A stretch of 64,000 bases of DNA, taken from positions 62,001 through 126,000 of the forward strand of contig CBDEFR010000009.1 of assembly GCA_965237505.1 (NCBI GenBank), in the 5' to 3' direction. Made by a program: the position numbers and the translations under genes. This stretch comes from NVTR01 sp965237505. GTDB taxonomy: Bacteria; Pseudomonadota; Alphaproteobacteria; Rhodobacterales; Rhodobacteraceae. Below, piece after piece: positions 8,093 through 17,572 of the stretch (positions within the stretch are counted from its first letter, which is position 1; the number at the start of each line of letters is the position of its first letter). The notes beneath the pieces were generated by a model. That model saw nothing but the letters and a program-made list of their open reading frames with translations. It was not told the DNA's origin and ran no database searches.

Positions 8093-10672
8093 ATGGCCGT
8101 AACGCCGACAAATTCCGAAACCGCGCTGAAGCAACTGCGCTGGCCGTTAGCGCTCACCAGGGCAGGCATGTTGTCCGAAAGCGTCATACGGGCATTCTGG
8201 CCGCTGATTTCAGTTGTTCTGTTGGTGATGGCGGTTCTAATGAGTGGGCTGCACGAGGCGGCAGCGCTGGAATTTGCCTGGGCAGCGGCAGTTTTTGCAG
8301 TCCTCGGGGCCATTACGCCTCTGGTATTTGGCTTTCGGGTATTTCACTGGCCGCGGCGAGCGGACGCGCTGGCGCGCCTGGATCAAGCCCTTGCTGGACG
8401 CCCGATCACTGCGATCCTGGATGAACAGGTGATCGGGTCGGATGATCCGGCATCGATTGCGGTCTGGCGGGAACATGTGATGCGCATGGCGGCCCGCGTC
8501 GCGCGAGCGCGCGCGCTGCAACCGAACCTTCGGGTGTCGTCGCGCGATCCCTATGCGCTGCGTTATGCGGCACTATTGGCCTTTGTGATGGCGCTTCTTT
8601 TCGGCTCGATTCTGCGAATCTCTACGGTCACCGAACTGGTCCCCGGACAGGGCGGCGCTGCGTTTGCCGGTGGTCCGGCCTGGGAAGGTTGGGTAGAGCC
8701 GCCACTCTACACAGGCAAGCCGTCGATTTATCTGGCCGATGTAAAGGCAGATGATTTGACCGTCCCGGCCGGCAGCCGTCTGACGCTTCGACTTTACGGT
8801 GAAGTCGGCGTCTTGACGGTGTCTGAAACCATATCCGGCCGGATCAATGACATCGGCAGCGCTGCCGATCCAAGCCAGAGTTTTGAGATCGCGCAGTCTG
8901 GTACGCTTGCAATTGAGGGGCCCGGTGGCAAGATCTGGCACGTTCAGGTGACACCGGATGGCATTCCGGTGATTGCCCATGACGGCGAGGTTGAACGCCG
9001 CATCAACGGCGATATACGGCTGCCCTATGTGGCCAGCGATGATTACGGCGTGCGATTTGGATACGCAGAGCTCGGGCTGGACCTTGAAGCGGTGGATCGC
9101 CGGTTTGGCCTGGCGAGCGAACCCGAGCCGCGAAACTTGATCACGCTTGATCTGCCAATGCCATTCGGTGGTGAGCGAACCGAGATTCGCGAGACCCTGA
9201 TTGACAATCTTTCGCAGCACCCGTGGGCTGGCCTGCCGGTCCGGGTGTCGCTATTCGCCACCGATGCTTCCGGCCAGATCGGCAGGTCAGAGGATCAGCC
9301 GATTATCTTGCCGGGGCGTCGGTTTTTTGACCCGCTGGCGGCGGCGCTGGTCGAGCAGCGCCGATATTTACTATGGAACCGCCAAAATGCACCAGAAGTG
9401 GCGAACGTGCTGCGGGCAGTCAGCCACCGAGCTGATGATGTCTTTGACTCACCGACGGCCTATCTGAAGTTGCGGATGGCAATGCGTCGGCTGGAACTGG
9501 GCTTCGCTAACGCCGAGCTGTCTTTGGACAAGCAGGCAGAGATCGCGCAGGTGCTTTGGGATGTCGCAGTTCAAATCGAAGATGGTAACTTGTCGGACGC
9601 GCTGGAACGCCTGCGCCGGGCGCAGGAGCGGCTGGCGCAGGCGATGCGTGAAGGCGCCTCCGACGAAGAGATTGCCGATTTGATGGATGAACTGCGCCAA
9701 GCGATGCAGGATTACATGGCGCAGTTGGCCGAGCAGGCGCGGGACGACAACCAGTTTTCGGACAATCAGAACGGGCAGGAAATTACCGGCGACCAGCTGC
9801 AAGATATGTTGGACCGACTGCAGGAACTGATGGAACAGGGGCGCATGGCCGAAGCACAGCAATTGCTCGATCAACTGCGCCAGATGATAGAAAACATGCA
9901 GATCACGCAGGGTCAGCGGGGCCAGCGTGGTCTCGGCCAGCAGGCCCTTGATGGTCTGGCGGACACGCTGCGCCAACAGCAGGGTTTGAGCGACGATACC
10001 TTCGGCGACCTGCAGGATCAGTTTGGCCAACAAGGGGAACAGCAGGGTCAGTCCGGCGAGCAAGGGCAGCTTGGGCCGCGGGGCCAACAGGGGCAGCAAG
10101 GACGAAGCGGCCAGCAAGGACTGGGCCAGGAGCTAGGCGAAGGACAAGGGCAGGGGCTGAGACGCGGTAACGGTCCTGGCAGCCTGCTCGCGGATCGGCA
10201 GCAGGCATTGCGCGATCAATTGGGTCTGCAATTGCGCAATCTGCCGGGGGCCGGAACGTCCGGCCAGGCAGGCCGCGATGAACTTGATCACGCCGGGCGC
10301 GCGATGGACGGCGCCGAACAGGCCCTGCGCCAAGATGATCTGGCTGGCGCTCTGGATCGTCAGGCGGAAGCGCTGGAAGCATTGCGCGAAGGAATGCGGC
10401 AACTGTCCGAAGAACTTGCCCAGCAACAATTTGGACAATTCGGTCGGCAAGGCGACGCATTTGGCCGTGGACAAAATAATGAAAATCGCGACCCCCTTGG
10501 CCGCGATGCTGGTACCGCCGGGCGGGTTGGCACCGACAAACTACTGCTGCAAGGTGATGATGTCTATCGCCGTGCACAAGAGCTCATTGACGAAATACGC
10601 CGCCGGTCGTCAGAGCAGGACCGCCCGGAAATGGAATTGGATTACCTGAACCGTCTATTGGATCGTTTCTAG
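8093..10672 (+). CDS. TIGR02302/DUF4175 family membrane protein
   Basis: An 859-residue protein with hydrophobic segments near residues 40-60, 65-83 and 160-175, then a long periplasmic-type region. From about residue 480 it becomes helical and charged, and from about 600 to 760 it is extremely glutamine- and glycine-rich (repeated GQQG/GQRG units). This architecture is that of the alphaproteobacterial TIGR02302 family (DUF4175), whose function is not established. It lies 39 bases after lysA in the same direction. Confidence 0.85.
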   Translation: MAVTPTNSETALKQLRWPLALTRAGMLSESVIRAFWPLISVVLLVMAVLMSGLHEAAALEFAWAAAVFAVLGAITPLVFGFRVFHWPRRADALARLDQALAGRPITAILDEQVIGSDDPASIAVWREHVMRMAARVARARALQPNLRVSSRDPYALRYAALLAFVMALLFGSILRISTVTELVPGQGGAAFAGGPAWEGWVEPPLYTGKPSIYLADVKADDLTVPAGSRLTLRLYGEVGVLTVSETISGRINDIGSAADPSQSFEIAQSGTLAIEGPGGKIWHVQVTPDGIPVIAHDGEVERRINGDIRLPYVASDDYGVRFGYAELGLDLEAVDRRFGLASEPEPRNLITLDLPMPFGGERTEIRETLIDNLSQHPWAGLPVRVSLFATDASGQIGRSEDQPIILPGRRFFDPLAAALVEQRRYLLWNRQNAPEVANVLRAVSHRADDVFDSPTAYLKLRMAMRRLELGFANAELSLDKQAEIAQVLWDVAVQIEDGNLSDALERLRRAQERLAQAMREGASDEEIADLMDELRQAMQDYMAQLAEQARDDNQFSDNQNGQEITGDQLQDMLDRLQELMEQGRMAEAQQLLDQLRQMIENMQITQGQRGQRGLGQQALDGLADTLRQQQGLSDDTFGDLQDQFGQQGEQQGQSGEQGQLGPRGQQGQQGRSGQQGLGQELGEGQGQGLRRGNGPGSLLADRQQALRDQLGLQLRNLPGAGTSGQAGRDELDHAGRAMDGAEQALRQDDLAGALDRQAEALEALREGMRQLSEELAQQQFGQFGRQGDAFGRGQNNENRDPLGRDAGTAGRVGTDKLLLQGDDVYRRAQELIDEIRRRSSEQDRPEMELDYLNRLLDRF

Positions 10673-10979
10673 GGAACCGGGCCGAAATCTGAACTTCTCT
10701 GATGCAGGCAAATCACCGGCCTGCCGATCGCTCCGCAACAGCAGACGGCGAAAAATCCTGAAGAAGGCGCGAATCAGTGTTAACGCGGCGATTCCATTGC
10801 CTATCGAAGGCGTGGAATGCGCATGGCTCGCGTATGGCTGATTTGCCAGAAACTGGGTGGTTGACAGAGCGCGCGGGTGAAAGTTTACGGCCGGTTAACG
10901 ATTGCTCGAATTGCGGTGCGTCGCCGCAAGTGGGATCGTCCCATGCAGCGAATCGCCAGCCGCCAGTCAGGCGCATGCC
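10673..10979. other. Intergenic stretch, no gene recognised
   Basis: This gap lies between two genes that converge (DUF4175 protein and CoA-binding protein). Open frames exist on both strands, but their translations have no recognisable domain, start signal or conservation-like pattern. No strong hairpin followed by T residues was seen. Confidence 0.5.
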
Positions 10980-11453
10980 CTATAGCTTTGACGAGATCAT
11001 CCCGGTGTTGAATCCGCCCATGCGCAGCTCGTCGTGCAGGCGCTGATATTCGATCTTCGGGCAGCGGTTCTGGATCACCGTAATGCCGCGGTCGGTCGCT
11101 CTGCTGGCAGCCGTCGCATGTTGCACGCCGATTTGCATCCATATAGTCCTGAGCCCCGACAGCACCTGCAATGCTTCGTCCACAATCGCCGGCACTGCGC
11201 CAGAGCGGCGGAAAATATCGACCATGTCCACATTTAACGCGCGCGGAATCGACGTCAGGTCGGGATAAATTTCTGTTCCGAACAGCCGTTCACCCGCATG
11301 GGCGGGATTTACCGGGACAACCGTATAGTTCCTGAGGCCAAGATAGCGCGCGACAAAGTAGCTGGGGCGCAGCGGATTGGTCGACACGCCGACGCAGGCG
11401 ATCACTTTGGTGCGCTTAAGAATGGCGCGCAGTTGAGTGTCCGAATAGCCCAT
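10980..11453 (-). CDS. CoA-binding domain protein (YccU-like)
   Basis: A 157-residue single-domain Rossmann protein: VIACVGVSTNPLRPSYFVARYL carries the nucleotide/CoA-binding glycine loop, followed by VVPVNPAHAGERLFG, VDIFRRSGAVPAIVDEAL, WMQIGVQHATAASRATDRG and the end piece NRCPKIEYQRL. This matches the CoA-binding family (YccU in enterics), related to the N-terminus of succinyl-CoA synthetase alpha. The physiological role is unknown. Confidence 0.85.
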   Translation of the reverse strand: MGYSDTQLRAILKRTKVIACVGVSTNPLRPSYFVARYLGLRNYTVVPVNPAHAGERLFGTEIYPDLTSIPRALNVDMVDIFRRSGAVPAIVDEALQVLSGLRTIWMQIGVQHATAASRATDRGITVIQNRCPKIEYQRLHDELRMGGFNTGMISSKL

Positions 11454-11487
11454 TTCGCCACTCTATCAAGCCTGTCAAAAAGAAAAA

Positions 11488-11515
11488 GGCGCCCGATCAA
11501 AATTGATCAGGCGCC
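11488..11515 (-). terminator. Rho-independent terminator
   Basis: On the minus strand GGCGCCTGATCA and TGATCGGGCGCC pair over 12 positions (one G-T) around an ATTT-type loop and are followed at once by TTTTTCTTTTT. It lies 165 bases downstream of the zinc-ribbon gene and just before the CoA-binding gene. It ends either the zinc-ribbon transcript or a separate short RNA from this gap. Confidence 0.85.
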
Positions 11516-11679
11516 AGTCACGGAACGAGGGACAGTGAAGGTGGGATTGGATGTTCCATACCCAAGCCCATAACATAGAGGTAGGCGCGAACTGCCCGTC
11601 TTAAAGAGGATGTAAGCAAACTGTGAACAGCCGTTTTAAATGGGCCTGATAGTCGCCACTCAGCTCTCGCGGCTGTCGT

Positions 11680-12645
11680 TTACCCCGGCGGATCTCCACT
11701 GATCTGAGACAGCAGTGTTGTCAGCCTGTCCACTGCGCGCTGCATGATCGCGTCCACGGACACCCGCAGAGAATTGATCCAATCAACATAATCGGTCAAA
11801 TACGGCTCGGACTGGGGCGTCAAACTGACGATCTGGGGCGCGTATACATAGACCAGCGCCATGACTGCAAAAAGCAGAACCGTCCATGCAAATCCAAGCC
11901 GGAAACTGCTGCGTCGGCGCTTATCCCGTTCGACTATGTCAACCTCGCTGTCGGCCCCTTGGGACGACGCGGTGAGCGTGGAGTTGATTTCTTCAATGTC
12001 AGGCAGAAGATCGCGGCGTTTGCTGACGCTGACGGCCGCCACCGCCTTGGAGCCAAGGTTGTCGTCATCCAGGCCGCGCAGGCGCGCCATGCGTTCCTGA
12101 ATATTTGCATTGGTCTGGTTCGCGCCTTGTTGCAAGCCAAGGTCCGGCTGCATTTCCAAACCGCCGCCTTCGCTCGCTCGCTTGGTGGTCTCGCGCTCGG
12201 CTTCTTCGCGCAAAATACCGGTAACGCCGTCATCCAGCGGTTGCTTGCCTGGCGTGTCCTGGCTGGCGACGCTGGCATCTGGCGGTGTTTCATATTCGGG
12301 TGCGACATGATCTTTGGTCGGATCCCGGGCTTCAGGTTCGTCTCGGATTTCGGGGCCGTCACCGTCCTGCTGAATATCGACTTCCTGTGGTGCCTGTTCA
12401 TCTTCGGCAGCTCCGGTTTCTGCGCTGGCGGACACTTGCGCATCTTCAGTCTCGCCACTTTGAGGTTCAGCCACATCAACCGGATCTTCGGCGCCTGGTT
12501 CCTCGGCCAGGTCCATGTCCTGATCGCCATGTCTTTGAAACCAGGTGTGCCCGCAATTTGAGCACTGCACGTCACGTCCGTTATCGGGGATGACGTTGTC
12601 ATCCACCTCATATTGCGCACCGCAATTTGGACAAATCATACGCAT
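11680..12645 (-). CDS. MJ0042-type zinc-ribbon membrane protein
   Basis: The 321-residue protein begins MRMICPNCGAQYEVDD and continues DVQCSNCGHTWFQ, two CxxC knuckles forming an MJ0042-type zinc ribbon. A long acidic, glutamate-rich linker follows, then one transmembrane helix near 250-270 (AWTVLLFAVMALVYVYA) and a short C-terminal tail. The layout suggests a cytoplasmic zinc-ribbon head on a membrane anchor. Similar proteins are widespread in Rhodobacterales, with unknown function. It is divergent from ftsE. Confidence 0.8.
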   Translation of the reverse strand: MRMICPNCGAQYEVDDNVIPDNGRDVQCSNCGHTWFQRHGDQDMDLAEEPGAEDPVDVAEPQSGETEDAQVSASAETGAAEDEQAPQEVDIQQDGDGPEIRDEPEARDPTKDHVAPEYETPPDASVASQDTPGKQPLDDGVTGILREEAERETTKRASEGGGLEMQPDLGLQQGANQTNANIQERMARLRGLDDDNLGSKAVAAVSVSKRRDLLPDIEEINSTLTASSQGADSEVDIVERDKRRRSSFRLGFAWTVLLFAVMALVYVYAPQIVSLTPQSEPYLTDYVDWINSLRVSVDAIMQRAVDRLTTLLSQISGDPPG

Positions 12646-12752
12646 GCCGCCACCTCAACCGTCTTATTCTTGGCCATAATACCCGCTTGGGCACGTCTAA
12701 TCATCAGAGCCGCTGCTTTATTTGGGGTGAATTTTAACAAAGGACGGCAGAC

Positions 12753-12780
12753 AATCCAAGCTCTTGCAAAAGCTTGGATT
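12753..12780. promoter_or_regulatory. 28-bp near-perfect palindrome upstream of ftsE
   Basis: AATCCAAGCT, then CTTGCAAA, then AGCTTGGATT. The arms match over 10 bases, and the centre TTGCAA is itself palindromic, so only one pair in 28 bp is mismatched. It lies about 47 bases before the ftsE start and 108 bases from the divergent zinc-ribbon start. It could be an operator for a dimeric regulator. It is not followed by a T run, so a terminator is less likely. Confidence 0.4.
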
Positions 12781-12826
12781 GAAACGGTGCCCTTGCTGAG
12801 GCAAAACTGTCGCGGAAAGCCAAAAT

Positions 12827-13510
12827 ATGGGGATCGGCGTGATACAACTGGCAGATGTGTCCTATGGCTATGGTGGTGACGATTTACTGTCTGGTGTCTC
12901 ACTAGATCTGCAGCCCGGATCGTTTTACTTCCTGACCGGGCCATCGGGTGCCGGCAAGACCACATTTCTGAGAATCTGCTATCTGGATCTGGTGGCCACC
13001 AAGGGGCGGGTCACGCTATTTGACAAAGAGGCCGGCACTATGACGCGCGACGACATCGCTCTCACGCGGCGACGAATCGGTGTTGTGCACCAGGACTGCC
13101 AGTTTCTGGATCACTTACCGCTGGCCGAAAATATATCGTTGCCGCTAGAGGTGTCCGGGAAAAGCGGTGATGCAAAAAATCTCAAAGATCTTTTGGATTG
13201 GGTCGGTCTTGCAGACCGTGCCGAATCGCTGCCACCGGAACTGTCTGGCGGTGAGCGTCAGCGGGCAGCGCTGGCCCGAGCGGTGATCATGTCACCGGAT
13301 GTGGTGATCGCGGACGAGCCGACCGGAAACATCGACTGGGAAATGTCCGAGCGGTTGTTGAAATTGCTGATCGAGCTGAACAAAATGGGCAAGTCGATCC
13401 TGATCGCCACCCACGACCTGGTTCTGATCCGGGCTGCCAAAGCGCAGGTTGCGGCGCGAGTTTTGCGGATTCGCCACCGGCAATTGCAGTCGGCAGGAAC
13501 AGACCTTTGA
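12827..13510 (+). CDS. ftsE: Cell-division ABC transporter ATPase FtsE
   Basis: ATPase of the FtsEX complex, which couples division to peptidoglycan hydrolase activation. The 227-residue protein has Walker A GPSGAGKTT near 43, the Q-loop VVHQDCQFLDHLPLAENI, signature LSGGERQRAALARAV near 138, Walker B VVIADEPTGNID and the switch histidine in IATHD. Two starts are plausible: the ATG used here (GGAAAG upstream) or a GTG at 12839 with GGGGAT upstream, which gives the usual MIQLADVSYGYGG beginning. The stop overlaps ftsX. Confidence 0.93.
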   Translation: MGIGVIQLADVSYGYGGDDLLSGVSLDLQPGSFYFLTGPSGAGKTTFLRICYLDLVATKGRVTLFDKEAGTMTRDDIALTRRRIGVVHQDCQFLDHLPLAENISLPLEVSGKSGDAKNLKDLLDWVGLADRAESLPPELSGGERQRAALARAVIMSPDVVIADEPTGNIDWEMSERLLKLLIELNKMGKSILIATHDLVLIRAAKAQVAARVLRIRHRQLQSAGTDL

Positions 13511-14409
13511 GCCGCCTGGCTAAATTCGCGATCCAGTCAATATTGGCAAGCCGCGCCGACCGGGCGGTGCCGCCGTCTGGCTACACCGCGCGGTTGACGC
13601 TATTTACCTCTGCGGCGATGGCGTTTCTCGCGGTATTTGCGCTGGCATTGTTGCTCGCCACGGGTCGCCTTGCCGATCGCTGGTCATTGGAACTGGCGCG
13701 CACCGCGACAGTGCGCATTTCGGCCCCGCAAGCTCAGTTGGCGATTCAGACCGAGGCCGCGCTAAGGGTTTTGCGCGCCACCCCCGGCGTCGACTCGGCC
13801 CGGGTTTTGGACGAAACCGAGAAACGCGCCCTGCTGGAGCCGTGGTTCGGCCCAAACCTGCAACTGAAAAGCCTGCCGATCCCGGCGCTGATCGAGGTGA
13901 CCGAGGCTGACCCCGGTATTGATGCCGCCGGGTTGCGCCTGCGCTTGCAGGCCGAAGCGCCCGGCGCAATTCTGGATGATCACACCCGGTGGCGCCAACC
14001 GCTTGTTGCTGCCGCTGACCGGCTGCGATTGCTTGGCTATGTGGTCATTGCTCTGATTGCGGCGGCGACGGCGGCGATGATCAGCTTGGCGGCGAATTCC
14101 GCATTGGCGGCCAACAGGCGGGTCATCCAGGTGCTGCGTCTGGTGGGCGCGCGCGACGTCTATATCGCCCGTGCATTTGTTCGGCGCTTTGCTCTGCGCG
14201 CATTCATTGGGGCTTTGGCTGGCACAACACTTGGCGCAATTGCTGTGCTGACACTGCCGGGGGCTTCGGCTGAAGGCGGGTTCCTGACCGGGCTGGGTTT
14301 TCAGGGCGCGCAATGGCTGTGGCCGCTTTTGATCCCGCCACTGGCCGGGATCGTGGCTTATGTTGCGACCCGCATGGCGGCGTTTCGGGCGCTTGGCAAG
14401 ATCACCTGA
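13507..14409 (+). CDS. ftsX: Cell-division protein FtsX
   Basis: Membrane partner of FtsE. The 300-residue protein has a first helix near 32-52 (AAMAFLAVFALALLLATG), a periplasmic loop containing LRATPGVDSARVLDE, then three helices in the C-terminal half including VVIALIAAATAAMISL and PLLIPPLAGIVAYVA. The cytoplasmic RLVGARDVYIARAFVRRF segment, where FtsX meets the ATPase, is present. It starts with TTG inside the ftsE stop (TTGA overlap), implying coupled translation. Confidence 0.92.
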   Translation: MSRLAKFAIQSILASRADRAVPPSGYTARLTLFTSAAMAFLAVFALALLLATGRLADRWSLELARTATVRISAPQAQLAIQTEAALRVLRATPGVDSARVLDETEKRALLEPWFGPNLQLKSLPIPALIEVTEADPGIDAAGLRLRLQAEAPGAILDDHTRWRQPLVAAADRLRLLGYVVIALIAAATAAMISLAANSALAANRRVIQVLRLVGARDVYIARAFVRRFALRAFIGALAGTTLGAIAVLTLPGASAEGGFLTGLGFQGAQWLWPLLIPPLAGIVAYVATRMAAFRALGKIT

Positions 14410-15155
14410 TGGCTTACGCAATCCAATGGCTAAGGTCGCTGATCTTTATCGGTCAGATGTACGCGATGATGCTGGTGCTGGCGATCTTTTTCACGCCATT
14501 TGCGCTCGTTTCGCGGGACTGGGCGTTCAGGGCGGTACACGCCTATTGCGGATGGGTTCGCTGGACGGCGCACTGGATGATCGGGCTGAAAAGTGAAATT
14601 CGAGGCACACCGCCAACTGATGAAGTGCTGATCGCCGCGAAACATCAATGCTTTTTCGATATTATCATGATCGTTCACGCCACCCCGCGACCGAAATTTA
14701 TCATGAAATCGATCCTTAAATGGGCGCCGATCCTGGGATGGTATGCGTTGCGTATGGGTTGTGTTCCGGTTGACAGGGGCAAACGCAGCGCGGCGATTGC
14801 GCAGATGATAAAGGGTGTCGCAAATAACAAATTTGACCCCGGTCAGCTGATCATTTACCCGCAAGGTACGCGCGTCGCACCGGCATCGTACCGGCCCTAC
14901 AAGATCGGAACTGCGGTTCTGTATGAACAACTGGGCCAGGATTGCGTGCCCGCCGCGACCAACGTCGGGGTGTTCTGGCCGCGCCACGGGTTTTATCGCA
15001 AGCCCGGCCTTGCGGTGGTCGAGTTTCTGCCGCGCATTCCGGCGGGCAAGTCGAGCGATCAATTCATGGCCGAACTTGAAGAGATCGTCGAATCCGCCTC
15101 AAAACGATTGATGGCGGAAGCCGGGTTTGACGTTGCTGGGGATGAATTACGTTGA
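14409..15155 (+). CDS. 1-acyl-sn-glycerol-3-phosphate acyltransferase
   Basis: PlsC-type acyltransferase that makes phosphatidic acid from lysophosphatidic acid. The 248-residue protein has an N-terminal hydrophobic helix, the catalytic HX4D motif as KHQCFFD, RMGCVPVDRG, and YPQGTRVAP in place of the FPEGTR block. The start shares one base with the ftsX stop (TGATG), so it is the third gene of the ftsEX operon. Specificity between lysophosphatidic acid and other lysolipids cannot be told. Confidence 0.88.
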   Translation: MAYAIQWLRSLIFIGQMYAMMLVLAIFFTPFALVSRDWAFRAVHAYCGWVRWTAHWMIGLKSEIRGTPPTDEVLIAAKHQCFFDIIMIVHATPRPKFIMKSILKWAPILGWYALRMGCVPVDRGKRSAAIAQMIKGVANNKFDPGQLIIYPQGTRVAPASYRPYKIGTAVLYEQLGQDCVPAATNVGVFWPRHGFYRKPGLAVVEFLPRIPAGKSSDQFMAELEEIVESASKRLMAEAGFDVAGDELR

Positions 15156-15262
15156 TGCGCTGAACCAGCTGCAGCGACATTTTGGGCAGCCCGGCTGCTC
15201 TTCGATTTCAGGGCGCTGACTGGGTGCTGCCAGATCAAAGGCCCAATACCCGCAATCCGCAA

Positions 15263-16225
15263 TTAGGCGGCCAGACCTTTCGTGCCGATATCCAAATACT
15301 TCTGCCGCCGTTCCTTGCGAAGCTGGTCCGGTTTCTTCTTGGTCAGCTCTTTCAGCATCGCCTCGATGGTTTTCCCGACCGCATCGATGGTTGCCGCCCG
15401 GTCGCGTTGGGCACCGCCAACGGGTTCGGCAATGATCGTGTCCGCCACGCCCAATTTCAGCAAATCCTGTGCCGTCAGGCGCAAGGCTTCTGCGGCCTCA
15501 CGCATCTTTTCGGCGTCTTTCCAGAGGATCGAAGCGCAGCCTTCGGGGCTGATCACCGAATAGATCGAATGTTCCAGCATTGCGATGCGATCCGCTGTGG
15601 CAAAGGCCACGGCGCCGCCTGACCCGCCTTCGCCGATGATCACCGCTATGATCGGGACCTGGACCTGTAGGCATTTTTCGGTCGTGCGTGCGATCGCTTC
15701 GGACTGGCCGCGTTCTTCAGCGCCTTTGCCGGGGTAGGCACCGGGCGTGTCGACAAGCGCGATGATCGGCAGATCGAACCGATCCGCAAGCTCCATCAGG
15801 CGAACCGCCTTGCGATAACCTTCCGGTCGCGCCATGCCAAAATTGCGTTCGATGCGGGTTTTGGTGTTGTTGCCCTTTTCATGCCCCATGACCACGACAG
15901 GAATACCGTCGATCCGTCCCAATCCGCCCATCACGGCGTGGTCGTCGGCGAAATTCCGGTCGCCAGCCAACGGCGTGTATTCGCTGAGCAGCGCCTCGAT
16001 GTAATCCTTGCAATGGGGCCGGTCCGGATGACGCGCCACCTGACATTTTCGCCACGGCGAAAGGTCTTTATAGAGATCCTTCAGCATCGCGGCCGCCTTT
16101 CGGTCGAGGGCCGCGGCCTCTTTCTCGACATCCATTTTCTCGTTCGCCCGGGCCATGGCGCGCAATTCTTCGGCTTTGCCCTCAATCTCGGCCAGAGGTT
16201 TTTCAAACTCCAGATAGTTGGTCAT
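15263..16225 (-). CDS. accA: Acetyl-CoA carboxylase carboxyltransferase subunit alpha
   Basis: Alpha half of the carboxyltransferase that makes malonyl-CoA. The 320-residue protein begins MTNYLEFEKPLAEIEGK (an in-frame TTG nine codons upstream is not preferred) and includes HKGNNT-type MGHEKGNNTKTRIERNFGM, DTPGAYPGKGAEERGQSEAIA and IGEGGSGGAVAF, the oxyanion-hole and CoA sites of AccA. The beta subunit is not in the window. Confidence 0.96.
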   Translation of the reverse strand: MTNYLEFEKPLAEIEGKAEELRAMARANEKMDVEKEAAALDRKAAAMLKDLYKDLSPWRKCQVARHPDRPHCKDYIEALLSEYTPLAGDRNFADDHAVMGGLGRIDGIPVVVMGHEKGNNTKTRIERNFGMARPEGYRKAVRLMELADRFDLPIIALVDTPGAYPGKGAEERGQSEAIARTTEKCLQVQVPIIAVIIGEGGSGGAVAFATADRIAMLEHSIYSVISPEGCASILWKDAEKMREAAEALRLTAQDLLKLGVADTIIAEPVGGAQRDRAATIDAVGKTIEAMLKELTKKKPDQLRKERRQKYLDIGTKGLAA

Positions 16226-16499
16226 GATTGGGCTCCGTTGCCGCGCTGACAAAACTTATATGACGCTGTGCACAGGCCATTGCAACTGGACACCTGTCGC
16301 GCAAATCGTTGCGATCATTTTTAAACCAGCAATGTGAAATTAGAAGGCGCGCGCGAGTGGCGTTGGCGTAAGAATCTCCTACGTAATTCTGATAATTCGG
16401 GTGAATTATCGAGGATTATTGGGATGGCGAGGGAAAAACGCGAGCAACTTCGTATTCGAATCGGAGATTATCGCGCAAAATCTGCGGCGGGATGGGATT

Positions 16500-17501
16500 A
16501 TGATAATAACACCGTATCTTTTGTTTTTGGGCGATGCGCCGGACCAGCTGGCGGTCAAGGTTGCGCAGGGCATTCGCGACTGGCGCCCTGACCATGCGGT
16601 TGCTCAGTTTCGCATGCCGGGGTGCGGGGCGGATCTTGGCATAGCTGACATGTCACTTGAGCAAGCCAAAGCTGCCGGTGCCAAAACGCTGGTGATTGGA
16701 GTTGCCAATCGCGGCGGCGAAATTTCGACGGCCTGGAAAGAAGTTTTGGTGCAGGCGCTGGAGCTGGGTTTTGACATTGCCAGCGGGCTGCACAACCTGC
16801 TGCGCAACGAGCCAGAGCTGGTCGCCGCCGCCCATTCACGTGGCGCAACGCTGCACGACGTTCGGGTGCCGACAACGGCCTATCCGATTGCCAATGGCAA
16901 GAACCGTTCGGGAAAGCGCTGTCTGGCTGTCGGCACCGACTGTTCGGTTGGCAAGATGTACACGGCACTGGCAATGGACACAGAGATGGTCAGGCGAGGG
17001 TTGAAATCTACGTTCAGGGCAACCGGGCAGACCGGGATTCTGATCACCGGTTCGGGGGTGCCGCTGGACGCGGTGATCGCAGATTTCATGGCCGGGGCGG
17101 TGGAATATATTACCGCGGACAATGACGACGATCATTGGGATATGATCGAAGGGCAGGGCAGCCTGTTTCATGTGTCGTATTCAGGGGTCACAATGGCGCT
17201 GATCCACGGCGGTCAGCCAGATGCGCTGATCCTGTGTCATGAGCCGACGCGGGCGCATATGCGCGGTCTGCCCGATTACCGGCAACCGTCGCTCGTTACT
17301 TTGCGCGATACCGCGTTGACCCTTGCACGTGTCGCCAATTCGGGGTGCCGGGTGGTCGGCATTTCGGTGAACACACAGCACATGGCCGAGGCCGAGGCCA
17401 CGAAATATCTGGCCGGGGTAGAGGCGGATATGGGTCTGCCGACGGTTGATCCGTTTCGCCACGGTGCCGGGCGTCTGGTGGATGCGCTGGAAGCAATTTA
17501 G
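16500..17501 (+). CDS. dgcN: DUF1611 family N-acetyltransferase DgcN
   Basis: The 333-residue protein begins MIITPYLLFLGDAPDQLA. It has a P-loop-like AVGTDCSVGKMYTALAMD near 165, the strings FRATGQTGILITGSGVPLD and HVSYSGVTMALIHGGQPDA, and VGISVNTQHM. This is the DUF1611 family; DgcN in marine bacteria is reported to N-acetylate D-glutamate for its catabolism with DgcA. The next two genes are the DgcA racemase and a D-amino acid aminotransferase, which supports the assignment. The start is the ATG at 16500; an upstream extension is not family-like. Confidence 0.85.
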   Translation: MIITPYLLFLGDAPDQLAVKVAQGIRDWRPDHAVAQFRMPGCGADLGIADMSLEQAKAAGAKTLVIGVANRGGEISTAWKEVLVQALELGFDIASGLHNLLRNEPELVAAAHSRGATLHDVRVPTTAYPIANGKNRSGKRCLAVGTDCSVGKMYTALAMDTEMVRRGLKSTFRATGQTGILITGSGVPLDAVIADFMAGAVEYITADNDDDHWDMIEGQGSLFHVSYSGVTMALIHGGQPDALILCHEPTRAHMRGLPDYRQPSLVTLRDTALTLARVANSGCRVVGISVNTQHMAEAEATKYLAGVEADMGLPTVDPFRHGAGRLVDALEAI

Positions 17502-17523
17502 GCTGGCCGCGCGCGCGGCGTTT

Positions 17524-17564
17524 GGCGGCTGCCTGCGGCGCGGATATTTGCTGCAAGAAAGAAG
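17524..17564 (+). repeat. Dispersed GC-hairpin / GGATATTT motif, copy 1
   Basis: Between dgcN and dgcA: a GC-rich half (GGCTGCCTGCGGC), then GCGGATATTTG, then CAAGAAAGAAG. Two close relatives lie at 31552 and 32423, in each case shortly after a stop codon. This is the weakest copy of the three. Such motifs are common between genes in Rhodobacterales; the role is unknown. Confidence 0.5.
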
Positions 17565-17572
17565 GTGCAGGG

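Noticed and set aside
10180..10200. Glutamine/glycine repeats in the DUF4175 protein as a DNA repeat array
   Set aside because: The repetition is at the amino acid level with variable codons, a normal trait of this family.
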